A DNA stretch of 64,000 nt from Pseudomonas vranovensis DSM 16006 (GTDB taxonomy: Bacteria > Pseudomonadota > Gammaproteobacteria > Pseudomonadales > Pseudomonadaceae): NCBI RefSeq assembly GCF_000425805.1, contig NZ_KE384456.1, positions 201,423 to 265,422 of the forward strand, given 5' to 3'. Under the pieces are notes generated by a model. The model was not told the origin of the DNA. It did no database searches and was given only the letters and a program-made list of their open reading frames with translations. Every line of letters starts with the position of its first letter. Position 1 is the first letter of the stretch. The translations under genes and the position numbers were made by a program. Shown one piece after another: positions 1 through 7,828 of this stretch.

Positions 1-218
1 CGGTTGCGTTCCAGCAGGCGGTCAGAACCACCTTCGGCTACGCGGTTGCGTTCCAGCAGGCGATCCGAGCCACCTTCGGCCAGAGGGTTCAGGGGCTGTG
101 AAATCTCCGTGGAGCTGGAGCGCGACTCAGCGGTCAGGCTTTGTTCGCTGGCTGGAATGGCGAAGGCATTGGCGGCCAGGATGGACAGGGACAGGCTCAG
201 CAGTAATTGGCGTTTCAT
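1..218 (-). CDS. Secreted tandem-repeat protein, N-terminal part (cut by left edge)
   Basis: The first 72 residues of a small exported protein are visible; the 3' end lies outside the window. The start is ATG at 218 with a GGAGC ribosome site (GAGGAGCACC) just upstream. Residues 1-20 (MKRQLLLSLSLSILAANAFA) look like a Sec signal peptide with an Ala-x-Ala cleavage site. After a Ser/Thr-rich linker, a 14-residue unit AEGGSDRLLERNRV begins near residue 47 and repeats; at DNA level the unit is 42 bp (about 1-42 and 43-84) and the array runs off the edge. Similar repeat proteins occur in pseudomonads without known function. Function unknown; the coding call is secure from signal peptide, ribosome site and in-frame repeats. 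Confidence 0.8.
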   Translation of the reverse strand, partial: MKRQLLLSLSLSILAANAFAIPASEQSLTAESRSSSTEISQPLNPLAEGGSDRLLERNRVAEGGSDRLLERN

Positions 219-513
219 GGTTCGGTGCTCCTCGGCGGGGCTGGAAAGTGAGTACGGAGCCAATGCTACGCTTGGGAGCGGGAGATAAAAGTTCATAAGG
301 CTAATGGTGACAATCGATGGGATTGATGCTTTGCCGCGAGGGCTCTAGCACAATGGTTGCAGCGGCTATCAGGGAGCATTGTCGGGAGGAAGGAGCCAAC
401 AAAACCCCGCTATCATGCATCCGCGGTTAAACCCCTGAGGCTTTCATCAGTCCGATGATTAAGTGCCATCAATACGCCCACTCTTGCCGTGTGGTCGTCA
501 GGAGAATCATGCA

Positions 514-2574
514 ATGACGCGCCCCGCCAGAATCCTCACCTGGACCCTCGCCAGCCTGCTGCTGGTTCTGACGCTACTGATCATCCTCATCGCCACCTTC
601 GACTGGAACCGGGTCAAGCCGACCCTCAACGCCAAAGTCTCCGAAGCCCTGCACAGGCCTTTCGCCATCAATGGCAACCTCGCTGTGCAGTGGCGCCGCG
701 AGCCGGAGCAGGGCGGCTGGCGTGCCTGGGTACCGTGGCCGCATTTCATCGCCGAAGACCTCACCCTGGGTAACCCGGACTGGCTCAAGGCGCCGCAGAT
801 GGTCGGCCTCAAGCGCGTGGAATTTCGCCTTGCACCCCTGCCGTTGCTGTTCCAGCAGATCGTCATTCCCCGCATCGACCTCAACCAGCCCACCGCCAGC
901 CTCAAGCGTCTGGCCGATGGCCGGGCCAACTGGACATTCGATTTCGGTCCCAAGGATGAGCAGAGCGAGCCGTCGAACTGGACGCTCGACATCGGCGCCA
1001 TCGGCTTTGACAAAGGCCAGGTCAGCGTCGACGACCAGGCTCTGAAAACCACGCTGGATGTGCAGATCGACCCGCTGGGCAAACCGATCCCCTTCGGAGA
1101 CATCGTCGGCAAGGCCTCGGCGCAGAAGGCCGGAGGGGCGCAGGACTATGCCTTCGGGCTCAAGGTGAAAGGCCGCTACAAGGGCCAGGCGCTGTCTGGC
1201 GACGGCAAGATCGGCGGCCTGCTGGCGCTGCAGGATGCTACCCAGCCGTTTCCCTTGCAGGCCGACGTGAAGATTGCCGATACCCGGATCGCATTGGCCG
1301 GCACCCTGACCGACCCGCGCAACCTCGGCGCGCTGGATCTGCGCCTGCGCTTGTCGGGCGCGAGCCTGAGCAACCTGTATCCGCTGACCGGCGTGACCTT
1401 GCCGGACTCACCGCCTTACGCCACGGACGGCCACCTGGTGGCCAAGCTGCATAAGCCGGGTGGTGCGCTGTTTCGCTACGAAGGCTTCAACGGCAAGATC
1501 GGCAACAGCGATATTCATGGCGACCTGACCTTCGTTTCCACTCAGCCGCGCCCCAAGCTCAGCGGTAACCTGGTGTCCAATCAGTTGCTGTTCAAGGACC
1601 TTGCGCCACTGATTGGCGCCGACTCCAATGCCGAACAGAAGGCCCGGGGCGGCGCCAGTAAACAACCCGCCGGCAAGGTGCTGCCGGTGGAGGAGTTTCG
1701 CACCGAGCGCTGGCGCACCATGGATGCCGACGTGACCTTCAGCGGCAAGCGCATCGTTCACAGCGAGGCGTTGCCGTTCAACGACCTTTCCGCCCACTTC
1801 GTCCTCGACGACGGTGTGCTGCGCCTGGAACCGCTGCGCTTTGGTGTAGCAGGCGGCAAGCTCGATGCCCAGATCCGCCTGGATGGTCGCACGGTGCCGT
1901 TGCAAGGCCGTGCCCAGCTCAGTGCGCGGGGGTTCAAGCTCAAGCAGTTGTTTCCGACATTCGAGCCGATGAAAACCAGTTTCGGCCAGCTCAATGGCGA
2001 TGCGGACCTAAGTGGTCGTGGCAACTCGGTGGCCGCCTTGCTGGCAACGGCCAACGGCGACCTGAAGATGCTGATCAACGATGGCGCGATCAGCCGCGGA
2101 CTGATGGAAATCGCCGGGCTCAATGTGGGTAACTACGTGGTGGGCCAGCTGTTTGGCGACAAGGAAGTGAAGATCAACTGCGCCGCTGCCGACTTCGGCA
2201 TCAAGGACGGGTTGGCGACGACCCGGTTGTTCGTGTTCGATACCGAGAACGCGATCATCTACATCAATGGCACTGCCAACTTTGCCACCGAGCAACTGGA
2301 TTTGAAGATCAACCCTGAATCCAAGGGGCTGCGACTGTTCTCGCTGCGTTCACCGCTGTATGTACGTGGCCCCTTCGCCAAGCCAAGCGCCGGTGTGCAA
2401 GCCGTGCCGTTGGCGTTGCGTGGGGCGGGGATGGTGGCGCTGGGGGTAGTGATCGGCCCGGCGGCGGGCTTGCTGGCGCTGGTGGCGCCGGGTGGGGATG
2501 TGCCTAATCAATGCACGCCGTTGTTGGAGCAGATGAAATCAGGCAAGGCGCCGCGCACGGTCAAGGCGGGTTGA
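514..2574 (+). CDS. AsmA family protein
   Basis: 686-residue AsmA-like protein. These proteins are anchored in the inner membrane and reach into the periplasm, and family members are linked to outer-membrane biogenesis and lipid transport. Residues about 9-28 form one membrane helix (TWTLASLLLVLTLLIILIA), followed by the typical AsmA opening FDWNRVKPTLNAKVSEALHR. The rest is a long beta-rich region, with a Gly/Ala-rich hydrophobic segment near the C-terminus. I chose ATG at 514 rather than an upstream in-frame ATG at 463 because GGAG lies 9 bases before it and the membrane anchor then starts close to the N-terminus. The exact cargo is not known. Confidence 0.87.
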   Translation: MTRPARILTWTLASLLLVLTLLIILIATFDWNRVKPTLNAKVSEALHRPFAINGNLAVQWRREPEQGGWRAWVPWPHFIAEDLTLGNPDWLKAPQMVGLKRVEFRLAPLPLLFQQIVIPRIDLNQPTASLKRLADGRANWTFDFGPKDEQSEPSNWTLDIGAIGFDKGQVSVDDQALKTTLDVQIDPLGKPIPFGDIVGKASAQKAGGAQDYAFGLKVKGRYKGQALSGDGKIGGLLALQDATQPFPLQADVKIADTRIALAGTLTDPRNLGALDLRLRLSGASLSNLYPLTGVTLPDSPPYATDGHLVAKLHKPGGALFRYEGFNGKIGNSDIHGDLTFVSTQPRPKLSGNLVSNQLLFKDLAPLIGADSNAEQKARGGASKQPAGKVLPVEEFRTERWRTMDADVTFSGKRIVHSEALPFNDLSAHFVLDDGVLRLEPLRFGVAGGKLDAQIRLDGRTVPLQGRAQLSARGFKLKQLFPTFEPMKTSFGQLNGDADLSGRGNSVAALLATANGDLKMLINDGAISRGLMEIAGLNVGNYVVGQLFGDKEVKINCAAADFGIKDGLATTRLFVFDTENAIIYINGTANFATEQLDLKINPESKGLRLFSLRSPLYVRGPFAKPSAGVQAVPLALRGAGMVALGVVIGPAAGLLALVAPGGDVPNQCTPLLEQMKSGKAPRTVKAG

Positions 2575-2575
2575 A

Positions 2576-2603
2576 CGCGGGGCAAGGCCAGACTTGCCCC
2601 GCG
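2576..2603. terminator. REP-like hairpin between convergent genes
   Basis: The inverted repeat CGCGGGGCAAG / CTTGCCCCGCG has a short loop and lies between the ends of the AsmA gene and the ferritin-like gene, which converge here. It can act as a bidirectional terminator. The core is the same GCGGGGCAAG unit as in the other REP elements of the window. Confidence 0.6.
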
Positions 2604-2611
2604 ATCCGGTC

Positions 2612-3142
2612 CTAAAGCCCCTTCAACAGGTCCGCCATATCATCGGCGTGCTCTTCTTCCTGTGCCAGGATGTCTTCGAAGATGCGCCGGGTGGTCGGGT
2701 CGCTCTCACCGATGTACTGGATGATCTCGCGGTAGCTGTCGATGGCGATCCGCTCGGCCACCAGGTCTTCGAGCACCATGTCCTTGAGGTTCTTGCCGGC
2801 CACGTACTGGGCATGGGAGTTCTTGCTCAGGTTGTCCGGATTGAGGTCCGGTTCGCCACCCAACTGCACGATGCGCTCGGCCAGTTTGTCGGCATGCTCT
2901 AGCTCCTGGGTGGCATGTTCGAGAAACTCCTCGGCCGCAACGCTGGCCTTGATACCGCTGGCCATGTAGTAGTGGCGCTTGTAGCGCAGGGCGCACACCC
3001 ACTCGGTGGCCAACGACTCATTGAGCAGGCGCAGGATAGTCTCCCGGTCGGCGTTGTAGCCTTCGGTCACGGCGCCTTGCTCCACATGCTGGCGGGCACG
3101 TGCGCGCAGGGTTTTCACATCGGTCAGTTCAACGGTGCTCAT
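2612..3142 (-). CDS. Ferritin-like (bacterioferritin/Dps-like) protein
   Basis: 176-residue four-helix ferritin-like protein, probably an iron store or a Dps-like protector. Di-iron ligand motifs appear in order: ESLATEW (helix A), EFLEHATQELEHADKLAERI (helix B, ExxH plus extra Glu/His), LVAERIAIDSYREII (helix C) and DILAQEEEHADDM (helix D, ExxH). It is longer than classical Bfr (about 155 residues) and lacks its heme-Met context; it matches the 'probable bacterioferritin' of pseudomonads that sits near osmE. Two in-frame ATGs exist at 3148 and 3142; GGAG directly abuts the first and is 6 bases from the second, so 3142 is the better start. The gene lies 36 bp downstream of osmE on the same strand. 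Confidence 0.85.
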   Translation of the reverse strand: MSTVELTDVKTLRARARQHVEQGAVTEGYNADRETILRLLNESLATEWVCALRYKRHYYMASGIKASVAAEEFLEHATQELEHADKLAERIVQLGGEPDLNPDNLSKNSHAQYVAGKNLKDMVLEDLVAERIAIDSYREIIQYIGESDPTTRRIFEDILAQEEEHADDMADLLKGL

Positions 3143-3178
3143 TGTCATCTCCAGGCTGCTAACGGGATGTCTTCGGGG

Positions 3179-3538
3179 CTAGACGCCGGCCTTGGCCTTG
3201 GCTTTCTCGACGGCAGCGTCGTCTTCCTGGCGTTGCTCACAGGTCTTGAAGCCCTTGTCGTCGACATGGCCGGTGGCGTCGAAGCGCACGTAGTAGGGCT
3301 GCTGGTGACCGTCGCGGTTGAGGATGTAGTTGTTGCAGGTACCACCATGAGGCAGGTCGATGGCCGTGGACGGGTTGCCGCCGATGGCGATGACTCGCTG
3401 CATGGTCATGCCGTTCTCTACTTGCTTGACCAGCGGTTCGTCGCGATAGGTGACGTAATCCACCGGGTTCTCTGGACGGCTGCCGCAGGCGGCCAGGGCG
3501 GTGGTGGCCAGGAGGATTGCCAGGGTCTGCTTGTACAT
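3179..3538 (-). CDS. osmE: Osmotically inducible lipoprotein OsmE-type (SmpA/OmlA domain)
   Basis: 119-residue lipoprotein. The start at 3538 has an AAGGAG site and gives a signal peptide ending in the lipobox LAAC, with Cys19 the predicted lipidated residue. The body (ENGMTMQRVIAIGGNP...TCNNYILNRDGHQQPYYVRFD) is the SmpA/OmlA (BamE-like) fold of OsmE. OsmE is an envelope lipoprotein induced by high osmolarity. It is followed on the same strand by the ferritin-like gene, so the pair may share a stress-type transcript. Longer in-frame starts upstream would destroy the lipoprotein signal. Confidence 0.88.
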   Translation of the reverse strand: MYKQTLAILLATTALAACGSRPENPVDYVTYRDEPLVKQVENGMTMQRVIAIGGNPSTAIDLPHGGTCNNYILNRDGHQQPYYVRFDATGHVDDKGFKTCEQRQEDDAAVEKAKAKAGV

Positions 3539-3662
3539 GGTCCAGCTCCTTGCTGAGGGTCTACAGGGTTGGAACCGCAGCGCGCGCCGGGAGTTCGATT
3601 GCGATTGCAATCGAAGTGCCTGTAGGGTTGGCCGACTGTCCACGGAACGGGGGAATGCAGCC

Positions 3663-4553
3663 ATGGCGCAAGCGCTTGCCACACGTTATCCACTGGTGCT
3701 GGTGCCGGGCATGCTCGGCTTTGTCCGCCTGCTGCTCTATCCCTACTGGTTCGGCATCGTGTCGGCCCTGCGCCGGGGCGGGGCCCAGGTGTTTGCCATT
3801 CAGGTATCGCCGATCAACTCCACCGAGGTGCGTGGCGAGCAGTTGCTGCGGATCATCGAAGACCTCCGCGCCCACCACGGCATCGACAAGGTCAACCTGC
3901 TCGGCCACAGCCAGGGCGCCCTGACGGCCCGTTATGCCGCTGCCCGGCGTCCGGAATGGGTGGCCTCGGTGACGTCCGTCGCCGGCCCCAACCACGGCTC
4001 GGAACTGGCCGATTACCTGCACGAGAAATACCCCGCCGACTCTGCCCGCGGACGCGTGCTCAAGGCGGTTTTGCATGGCCTGGGGGTGTTGATGGGGTGG
4101 TTGGAAACCGGCTGGCGGGGGCCGAAACTGCCCATCGATGTACACGCCTCGCACCATTCGCTGACCCGTGCCGGTGTTGCCCTGTTCAATCAGGCTTATC
4201 CACAGGGCCTGCCTACCACCTGGGGCGGGGAAGGGCCGGCCGAGGTCAATGGCGTACGCTACTACTCTTGGTCGGGCACCTTGCAGCCGGGGCTGACCGA
4301 CACCGGCCTGAACCGCCTGGACGGCAGCAACCGCTTTTGCCGCTTGTTTGCCCGCACCTTCGTCCATGAGGTCGGGCAGTGCGACGGCATGGTCGGGCGC
4401 TACAGCTCGCACTTGGGCCAGGTGATTGGTGATGACTACCCGCTCGACCACCTGGATATCGTCAATCAGTCACTCGGCGCGGTCGGCAAGGGCGCTGATC
4501 CAGTGCGCCTGTTCACCGAGCACGCCGAGCGACTCAAGGCTGCGGGGCTGTAG
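3663..4553 (+). CDS. Alpha/beta-hydrolase, triacylglycerol lipase type, no signal peptide
   Basis: 296-residue lipase of the Pseudomonas/Burkholderia lipase fold. It opens with YPLVLVPGMLGF (oxyanion-hole strand and loop). The nucleophile elbow is GHSQG with Ser83; CDGMVGRYSSHLG supplies the likely catalytic Asp, and PLDHLDIVNQ the catalytic His context known from secreted lipases. In contrast to those enzymes there is no signal peptide, and no foldase (lif) gene lies nearby, so it is probably intracellular. The ribosome site before ATG 3663 is weak, but earlier in-frame codons encode an implausible Arg/Cys-rich lead. Its 3' end overlaps the 3' end of the converging transporter gene by 20 bp. 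Confidence 0.85.
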   Translation: MAQALATRYPLVLVPGMLGFVRLLLYPYWFGIVSALRRGGAQVFAIQVSPINSTEVRGEQLLRIIEDLRAHHGIDKVNLLGHSQGALTARYAAARRPEWVASVTSVAGPNHGSELADYLHEKYPADSARGRVLKAVLHGLGVLMGWLETGWRGPKLPIDVHASHHSLTRAGVALFNQAYPQGLPTTWGGEGPAEVNGVRYYSWSGTLQPGLTDTGLNRLDGSNRFCRLFARTFVHEVGQCDGMVGRYSSHLGQVIGDDYPLDHLDIVNQSLGAVGKGADPVRLFTEHAERLKAAGL

Positions 4554-5430
4554 CGTGGGCAGGACGCACCGGGGTTTTCCAGCGTTCGGCAAGGATCACC
4601 CCGGCCAGCGTCAGCAGGCCGCCGAACAGGTGATACAGGGCCAGTTGCTCATCGAGTGCAACCGCAGCGATCACCGCGGTAACCGCAGGCAGCAAGTTGA
4701 AGAACAGCGTGGTGCGGCTGGGGCCCAGGCGGCTGACGGCCTGCATCCACACCAGCGGCGCGACCATCGAGGCGAGCACGCAGGCGTACAGCACCAGGCC
4801 GATGTTGCCCGTGCCAAGGCCGGTCTTGTCCGAGAACAGAAACAGTGGAAACAGCACGATGATCGCCACCAGTACCTGCAGGTAAAGCAGCAGCAAGGGC
4901 GGCAGGCGCAGTTGCCATTTCTTCAGCAAGGTGCTGTATAGCGCATAGGCCAGGGTGGCAATCAGCATCAGCGCATCGCCGCCATTGAGGCCGTGTTGCA
5001 CCAGCACGCCCAGGTCACCCGCCGATACCACCACCAGCACGCCGACCAACGAGACCAGCGCGCCGATCAGCGCACCGTAGGTCAGGCGCTGGCCCAGGCT
5101 GATGATGGCCATGGCCAGCGACATCAACGGCATCAGCGAGAGGATGATGCCCATGTTGGTGGCGCTGGTGATCGCCGCCGCGAAGTACGCCAGGCTTTGA
5201 TACACCGCCATGCCCAGCACGCCGAGAATGAAGATCTTGCCGAGGTTGGGGCGGATCTGGGCCCAGTTTCGCAGCATCGGCCGCAGCAGGAACGGGGTGA
5301 ACAGCAGCCCGGCCAGCAGCCAGCGATAGAAGCCGATCTCGGCGGGAAAGATCGCGCCGGCCGACATCTTGGTGACCACGGTATTGCCGGCCCAGATCAG
5401 AATGGCCAGCAGGGGAAACGCATAATTCAT
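4534..5430 (-). CDS. DMT superfamily (EamA) exporter
   Basis: 298-residue inner-membrane transporter with about ten hydrophobic helices arranged as two EamA repeats, starting MNYAFPLLAILIWAGNTVVTK. Characteristic segments are LAYFAAAITSATNMGIILSLMPL in the first repeat and the second-repeat helices ending in LYHLFGGLLTLAGVILAE. EamA proteins export amino acids or other small metabolites; the substrate here cannot be told. The start at 5430 was chosen because upstream in-frame residues are not membrane-like. An AraC-type regulator is transcribed divergently from 5529, and the 98-bp gap between them probably carries the control region. Confidence 0.87.
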   Translation of the reverse strand: MNYAFPLLAILIWAGNTVVTKMSAGAIFPAEIGFYRWLLAGLLFTPFLLRPMLRNWAQIRPNLGKIFILGVLGMAVYQSLAYFAAAITSATNMGIILSLMPLMSLAMAIISLGQRLTYGALIGALVSLVGVLVVVSAGDLGVLVQHGLNGGDALMLIATLAYALYSTLLKKWQLRLPPLLLLYLQVLVAIIVLFPLFLFSDKTGLGTGNIGLVLYACVLASMVAPLVWMQAVSRLGPSRTTLFFNLLPAVTAVIAAVALDEQLALYHLFGGLLTLAGVILAERWKTPVRPAHATAPQP

Positions 5431-5528
5431 GAAGCAGGAACTCTTGAGGGTACAGGGAGCTATTATCCGCCTGTCTGTCTTGTTGCTTATACTTGCATCC
5501 AGACAACCGGCCCATCGATCCAGACACC

Positions 5529-6320
5529 ATGGCACGTAAATACGTCAACATCCCGCAATTCGACGCCTTGCCGGCGCCGGTGTACTTCCGCTACGACGAG
5601 TTCGGCGCCGATACCCACAGCGCCGCGCACCGGCACGGCTGGGGCCAGCTCAACTATGCGGCCCACGGCATCATGCACCTGGAGATCGGTGGGCAGCGCT
5701 TCGTCTCGCCGCCCCACTACGCGGTGTGGGTGCCACCCGACACCGAGCACAGTTGCTACAACCCCCAGGCCATTGTTTACCGTTCGGTGTATCTGGACCG
5801 CGCCTTGTGCCAAACGCTCCCGGCGCAGCCCTGCACCCTGGTGATCAGTGAAATCCTCAAGGCAATCCTGGGCGACTTTGCCCGGCGCGACGTGAAAGTC
5901 CCGGTAGACGAGGCCGACCGGCGGCTGGCCCAGGTATTGGTAGACCAGCTGCGCCTCGCCCCGACTCAGACGTGTTTCTTGCCCTATGCCCGCAGCGCCG
6001 GCCTGCACGCCGTACTGCAGGCCCTGCACGACGAACCTGGGGACAATCGGCCGCTGGCCGACTGGGCAGCTTCGGTGCATGTCAGTGAACGGACCCTGGC
6101 CCGCCAGTTCGCGCGCGAATTGGGCATGAGCTTTGGCGAGTGGCGCCTGCGCCTGCGGTTTTTGCGTGCTATCGAGGGGCTGGAGCAGAACCTGCCGATC
6201 CAGCAGATCGCCTTCGAGCTGGGCTACAGCAGCCCATCGGCTTTTATCGCCATGTTCCAGCGTCATGCCCACTGCACGCCCGAGCAATATCGGCGCCAGG
6301 CCCGGGCCGGGGGGGTGTAA
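5529..6320 (+). CDS. AraC family transcriptional regulator
   Basis: 263-residue regulator. The N-terminal half is a cupin-type sensing domain (HRHGWGQLNYAAHGIMHLEIGG...YAVWVPPDTEH). The C-terminal half has two helix-turn-helix motifs: LADWAASVHVSERTLARQF and IQQIAFELGYSSPSAFIAMF followed by the family signature ending CTPEQYRRQ. The gene is divergent from the EamA exporter; local regulators of this kind usually control the neighbouring transporter, which is inference here. ATG at 5529 gives the normal family length. Confidence 0.9.
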   Translation: MARKYVNIPQFDALPAPVYFRYDEFGADTHSAAHRHGWGQLNYAAHGIMHLEIGGQRFVSPPHYAVWVPPDTEHSCYNPQAIVYRSVYLDRALCQTLPAQPCTLVISEILKAILGDFARRDVKVPVDEADRRLAQVLVDQLRLAPTQTCFLPYARSAGLHAVLQALHDEPGDNRPLADWAASVHVSERTLARQFARELGMSFGEWRLRLRFLRAIEGLEQNLPIQQIAFELGYSSPSAFIAMFQRHAHCTPEQYRRQARAGGV

Positions 6321-6381
6321 GGATTGTTGTCTACACTCAGGGCGATGCTGCGCGACGGGCGCTGCGACAAGGAGAGACACT

Positions 6382-6663
6382 ATGAAGTGGGTGCGTGTAC
6401 CGCTGCTGTTGCTGGGCGTATTGATGTGTTCACAGGGCTTCGCCGCCACCGCTCAACAGGAAAAAATGAAAACCTGCAACGCTGACGCCACCGCCAAGGC
6501 CCTCAAGGGCGATGAGCGCCAGGCCTTCATGAGCGGGTGCCTCAAGGCCAAGCCCGCCACCCAGCAGGAAAAAATGAAAACCTGTAATGCCGATGCCACC
6601 ACCAAGGCGCTCAAGGGCGACGAACGCAAGGCGTTCATGAGCGACTGCCTGAAGAAAAAATGA
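6382..6663 (+). CDS. PsiF repeat family protein (exported)
   Basis: 93-residue exported protein. AAGGAG lies 9 bases before ATG 6382. Residues 1-22 are a signal peptide ending GFAA. Two PsiF repeats follow, at about 25-54 and 61-90, each with the core KMKTCNADAT-KALKGDER-AFMS-CLK; both keep two cysteines and are nearly identical, indicating an internal duplication. PsiF of E. coli is phosphate-starvation inducible and has no known biochemical role. I saw no convincing Pho box directly upstream, so phosphate control is not claimed. Confidence 0.88.
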   Translation: MKWVRVPLLLLGVLMCSQGFAATAQQEKMKTCNADATAKALKGDERQAFMSGCLKAKPATQQEKMKTCNADATTKALKGDERKAFMSDCLKKK

Positions 6664-6777
6664 GCCGCTGGGCCTGACCCGGGTCAGCCGCTGCCAACGC
6701 AGCGGCCGCGGCACTATGCCTGCCCGGCGAAGGCTGGCAGACTGCGCCTTTTCCTGCAGTTGCCCCCTTGAGGTTGT

Positions 6778-7785
6778 ATGACCTTCACTCCGCGCCAGAT
6801 CAAACTGGCCAGTTGGATCATTGTGTTCGCCGGCCTGTTGCTGGCGCTGCCGCTCAAGCTGTTGCCGAGCCTGTTGGCAGGCTTGCTGGTGTTCGAGCTG
6901 GTCAACATGCTTACCCCCAAGCTGCAGCACCTGATTGCCGGGGAGCGGGCGCGCTGGCTGGCGGTGGCCCTGCTCGGTACGCTGGTGGTCAGCACGCTGA
7001 CCTTGCTGTTTGCCGGTGCCATCAGTTTCCTGTTGCACGAGGCCGAGAACCCCGGCGCCTCGCTGGACAAGTTCATGCTTCTGGTGGATCAGGCCCGCGG
7101 CCAGCTGCCGCCCTTCGTCGACGCCTACCTGCCGGCCAGCGCTGCCGAGTTCAAGGTGGCCATCGGCGAATGGCTCAAGACCCACCTGGGCGAGCTGCAA
7201 CTGGTGGGCAAGGGCGCGGCGCACATGTTCGTCACCCTGCTGATCGGCATGATCCTGGGGGCCATCGTTGCCCTGCAGCGCATCCCCGACATTTCCCGGC
7301 GCAAGCCGTTGGCGGCAGCGCTGTTCAACCGCCTGGCGCTGTTGGTGCAGGCATTTCGCAACATCGTCTTCGCCCAGATCAAGATTTCGCTGCTCAATAC
7401 CTTTTTCACCGGGATTTTCCTGGCGGTGGTACTGCCGATGTTCGGCGTCCACCTGCCGCTGACCAAGACCCTGATCGTGCTGACCTTCCTGCTGGGGTTG
7501 TTGCCGGTCATTGGCAATTTGATGTCCAACACCCTGATCACCATCGTCGGCCTGTCACTGTCGATCTGGGTGGCCATGGCGGCGCTGGGCTATTTGATTG
7601 TTATCCACAAGGTCGAGTACTTCCTCAACGCGCGGATTGTCGGCGGGCAGATCAGTGCCAAGTCGTGGGAACTGCTGTTGGCAATGTTGGTGTGCGAGGC
7701 GGCATTTGGCTTGCCGGGGGTGGTGGCAGGGCCGATCTACTATGCGTACCTGAAGAGTGAGCTGAGGCAGGCTGAGCTGGTTTGA
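6778..7785 (+). CDS. AI-2E family transporter (PerM-type permease)
   Basis: 335-residue polytopic inner-membrane protein. Two N-terminal helices (ASWIIVFAGLLLALPLKLLP, SLLAGLLVFELVN) precede a third helix and an amphipathic region, followed by the conserved C-terminal half LLNTFFTGIFLAVV...GLLPVIGNLMSNTLITIVGLSLS and a final GVVAGPIYYAYLK. This is the AI-2E exporter (UPF0118) family pattern. Members have been linked to autoinducer-2 export and to Na+/H+ antiport; the substrate is open here. ATG 6778 is preceded by GAGG. A REP-like hairpin directly follows. Confidence 0.85.
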   Translation: MTFTPRQIKLASWIIVFAGLLLALPLKLLPSLLAGLLVFELVNMLTPKLQHLIAGERARWLAVALLGTLVVSTLTLLFAGAISFLLHEAENPGASLDKFMLLVDQARGQLPPFVDAYLPASAAEFKVAIGEWLKTHLGELQLVGKGAAHMFVTLLIGMILGAIVALQRIPDISRRKPLAAALFNRLALLVQAFRNIVFAQIKISLLNTFFTGIFLAVVLPMFGVHLPLTKTLIVLTFLLGLLPVIGNLMSNTLITIVGLSLSIWVAMAALGYLIVIHKVEYFLNARIVGGQISAKSWELLLAMLVCEAAFGLPGVVAGPIYYAYLKSELRQAELV

Positions 7786-7789
7786 CAGC

Positions 7790-7822
7790 ATCGCGGGGCA
7801 ACGTCTCGACTTGCCCCGCGAT
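7790..7822. terminator. REP-like hairpin, bidirectional terminator candidate
   Basis: A 12-base arm, ATCGCGGGGCAA, and its complement TTGCCCCGCGAT are separated by a 9-base loop, between the 3' ends of the AI-2E permease and the converging Hsp70-like gene. No long T-run is present, so it is a REP or stem-type terminator rather than a classical one. Confidence 0.55.
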
Positions 7823-7828
7823 CGGTGT

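Noticed and set aside
1..85. Tandem repeat as a possible CRISPR array
   Set aside because: The units are adjacent, in frame, 42 bp long and have no spacers; they encode a protein repeat.
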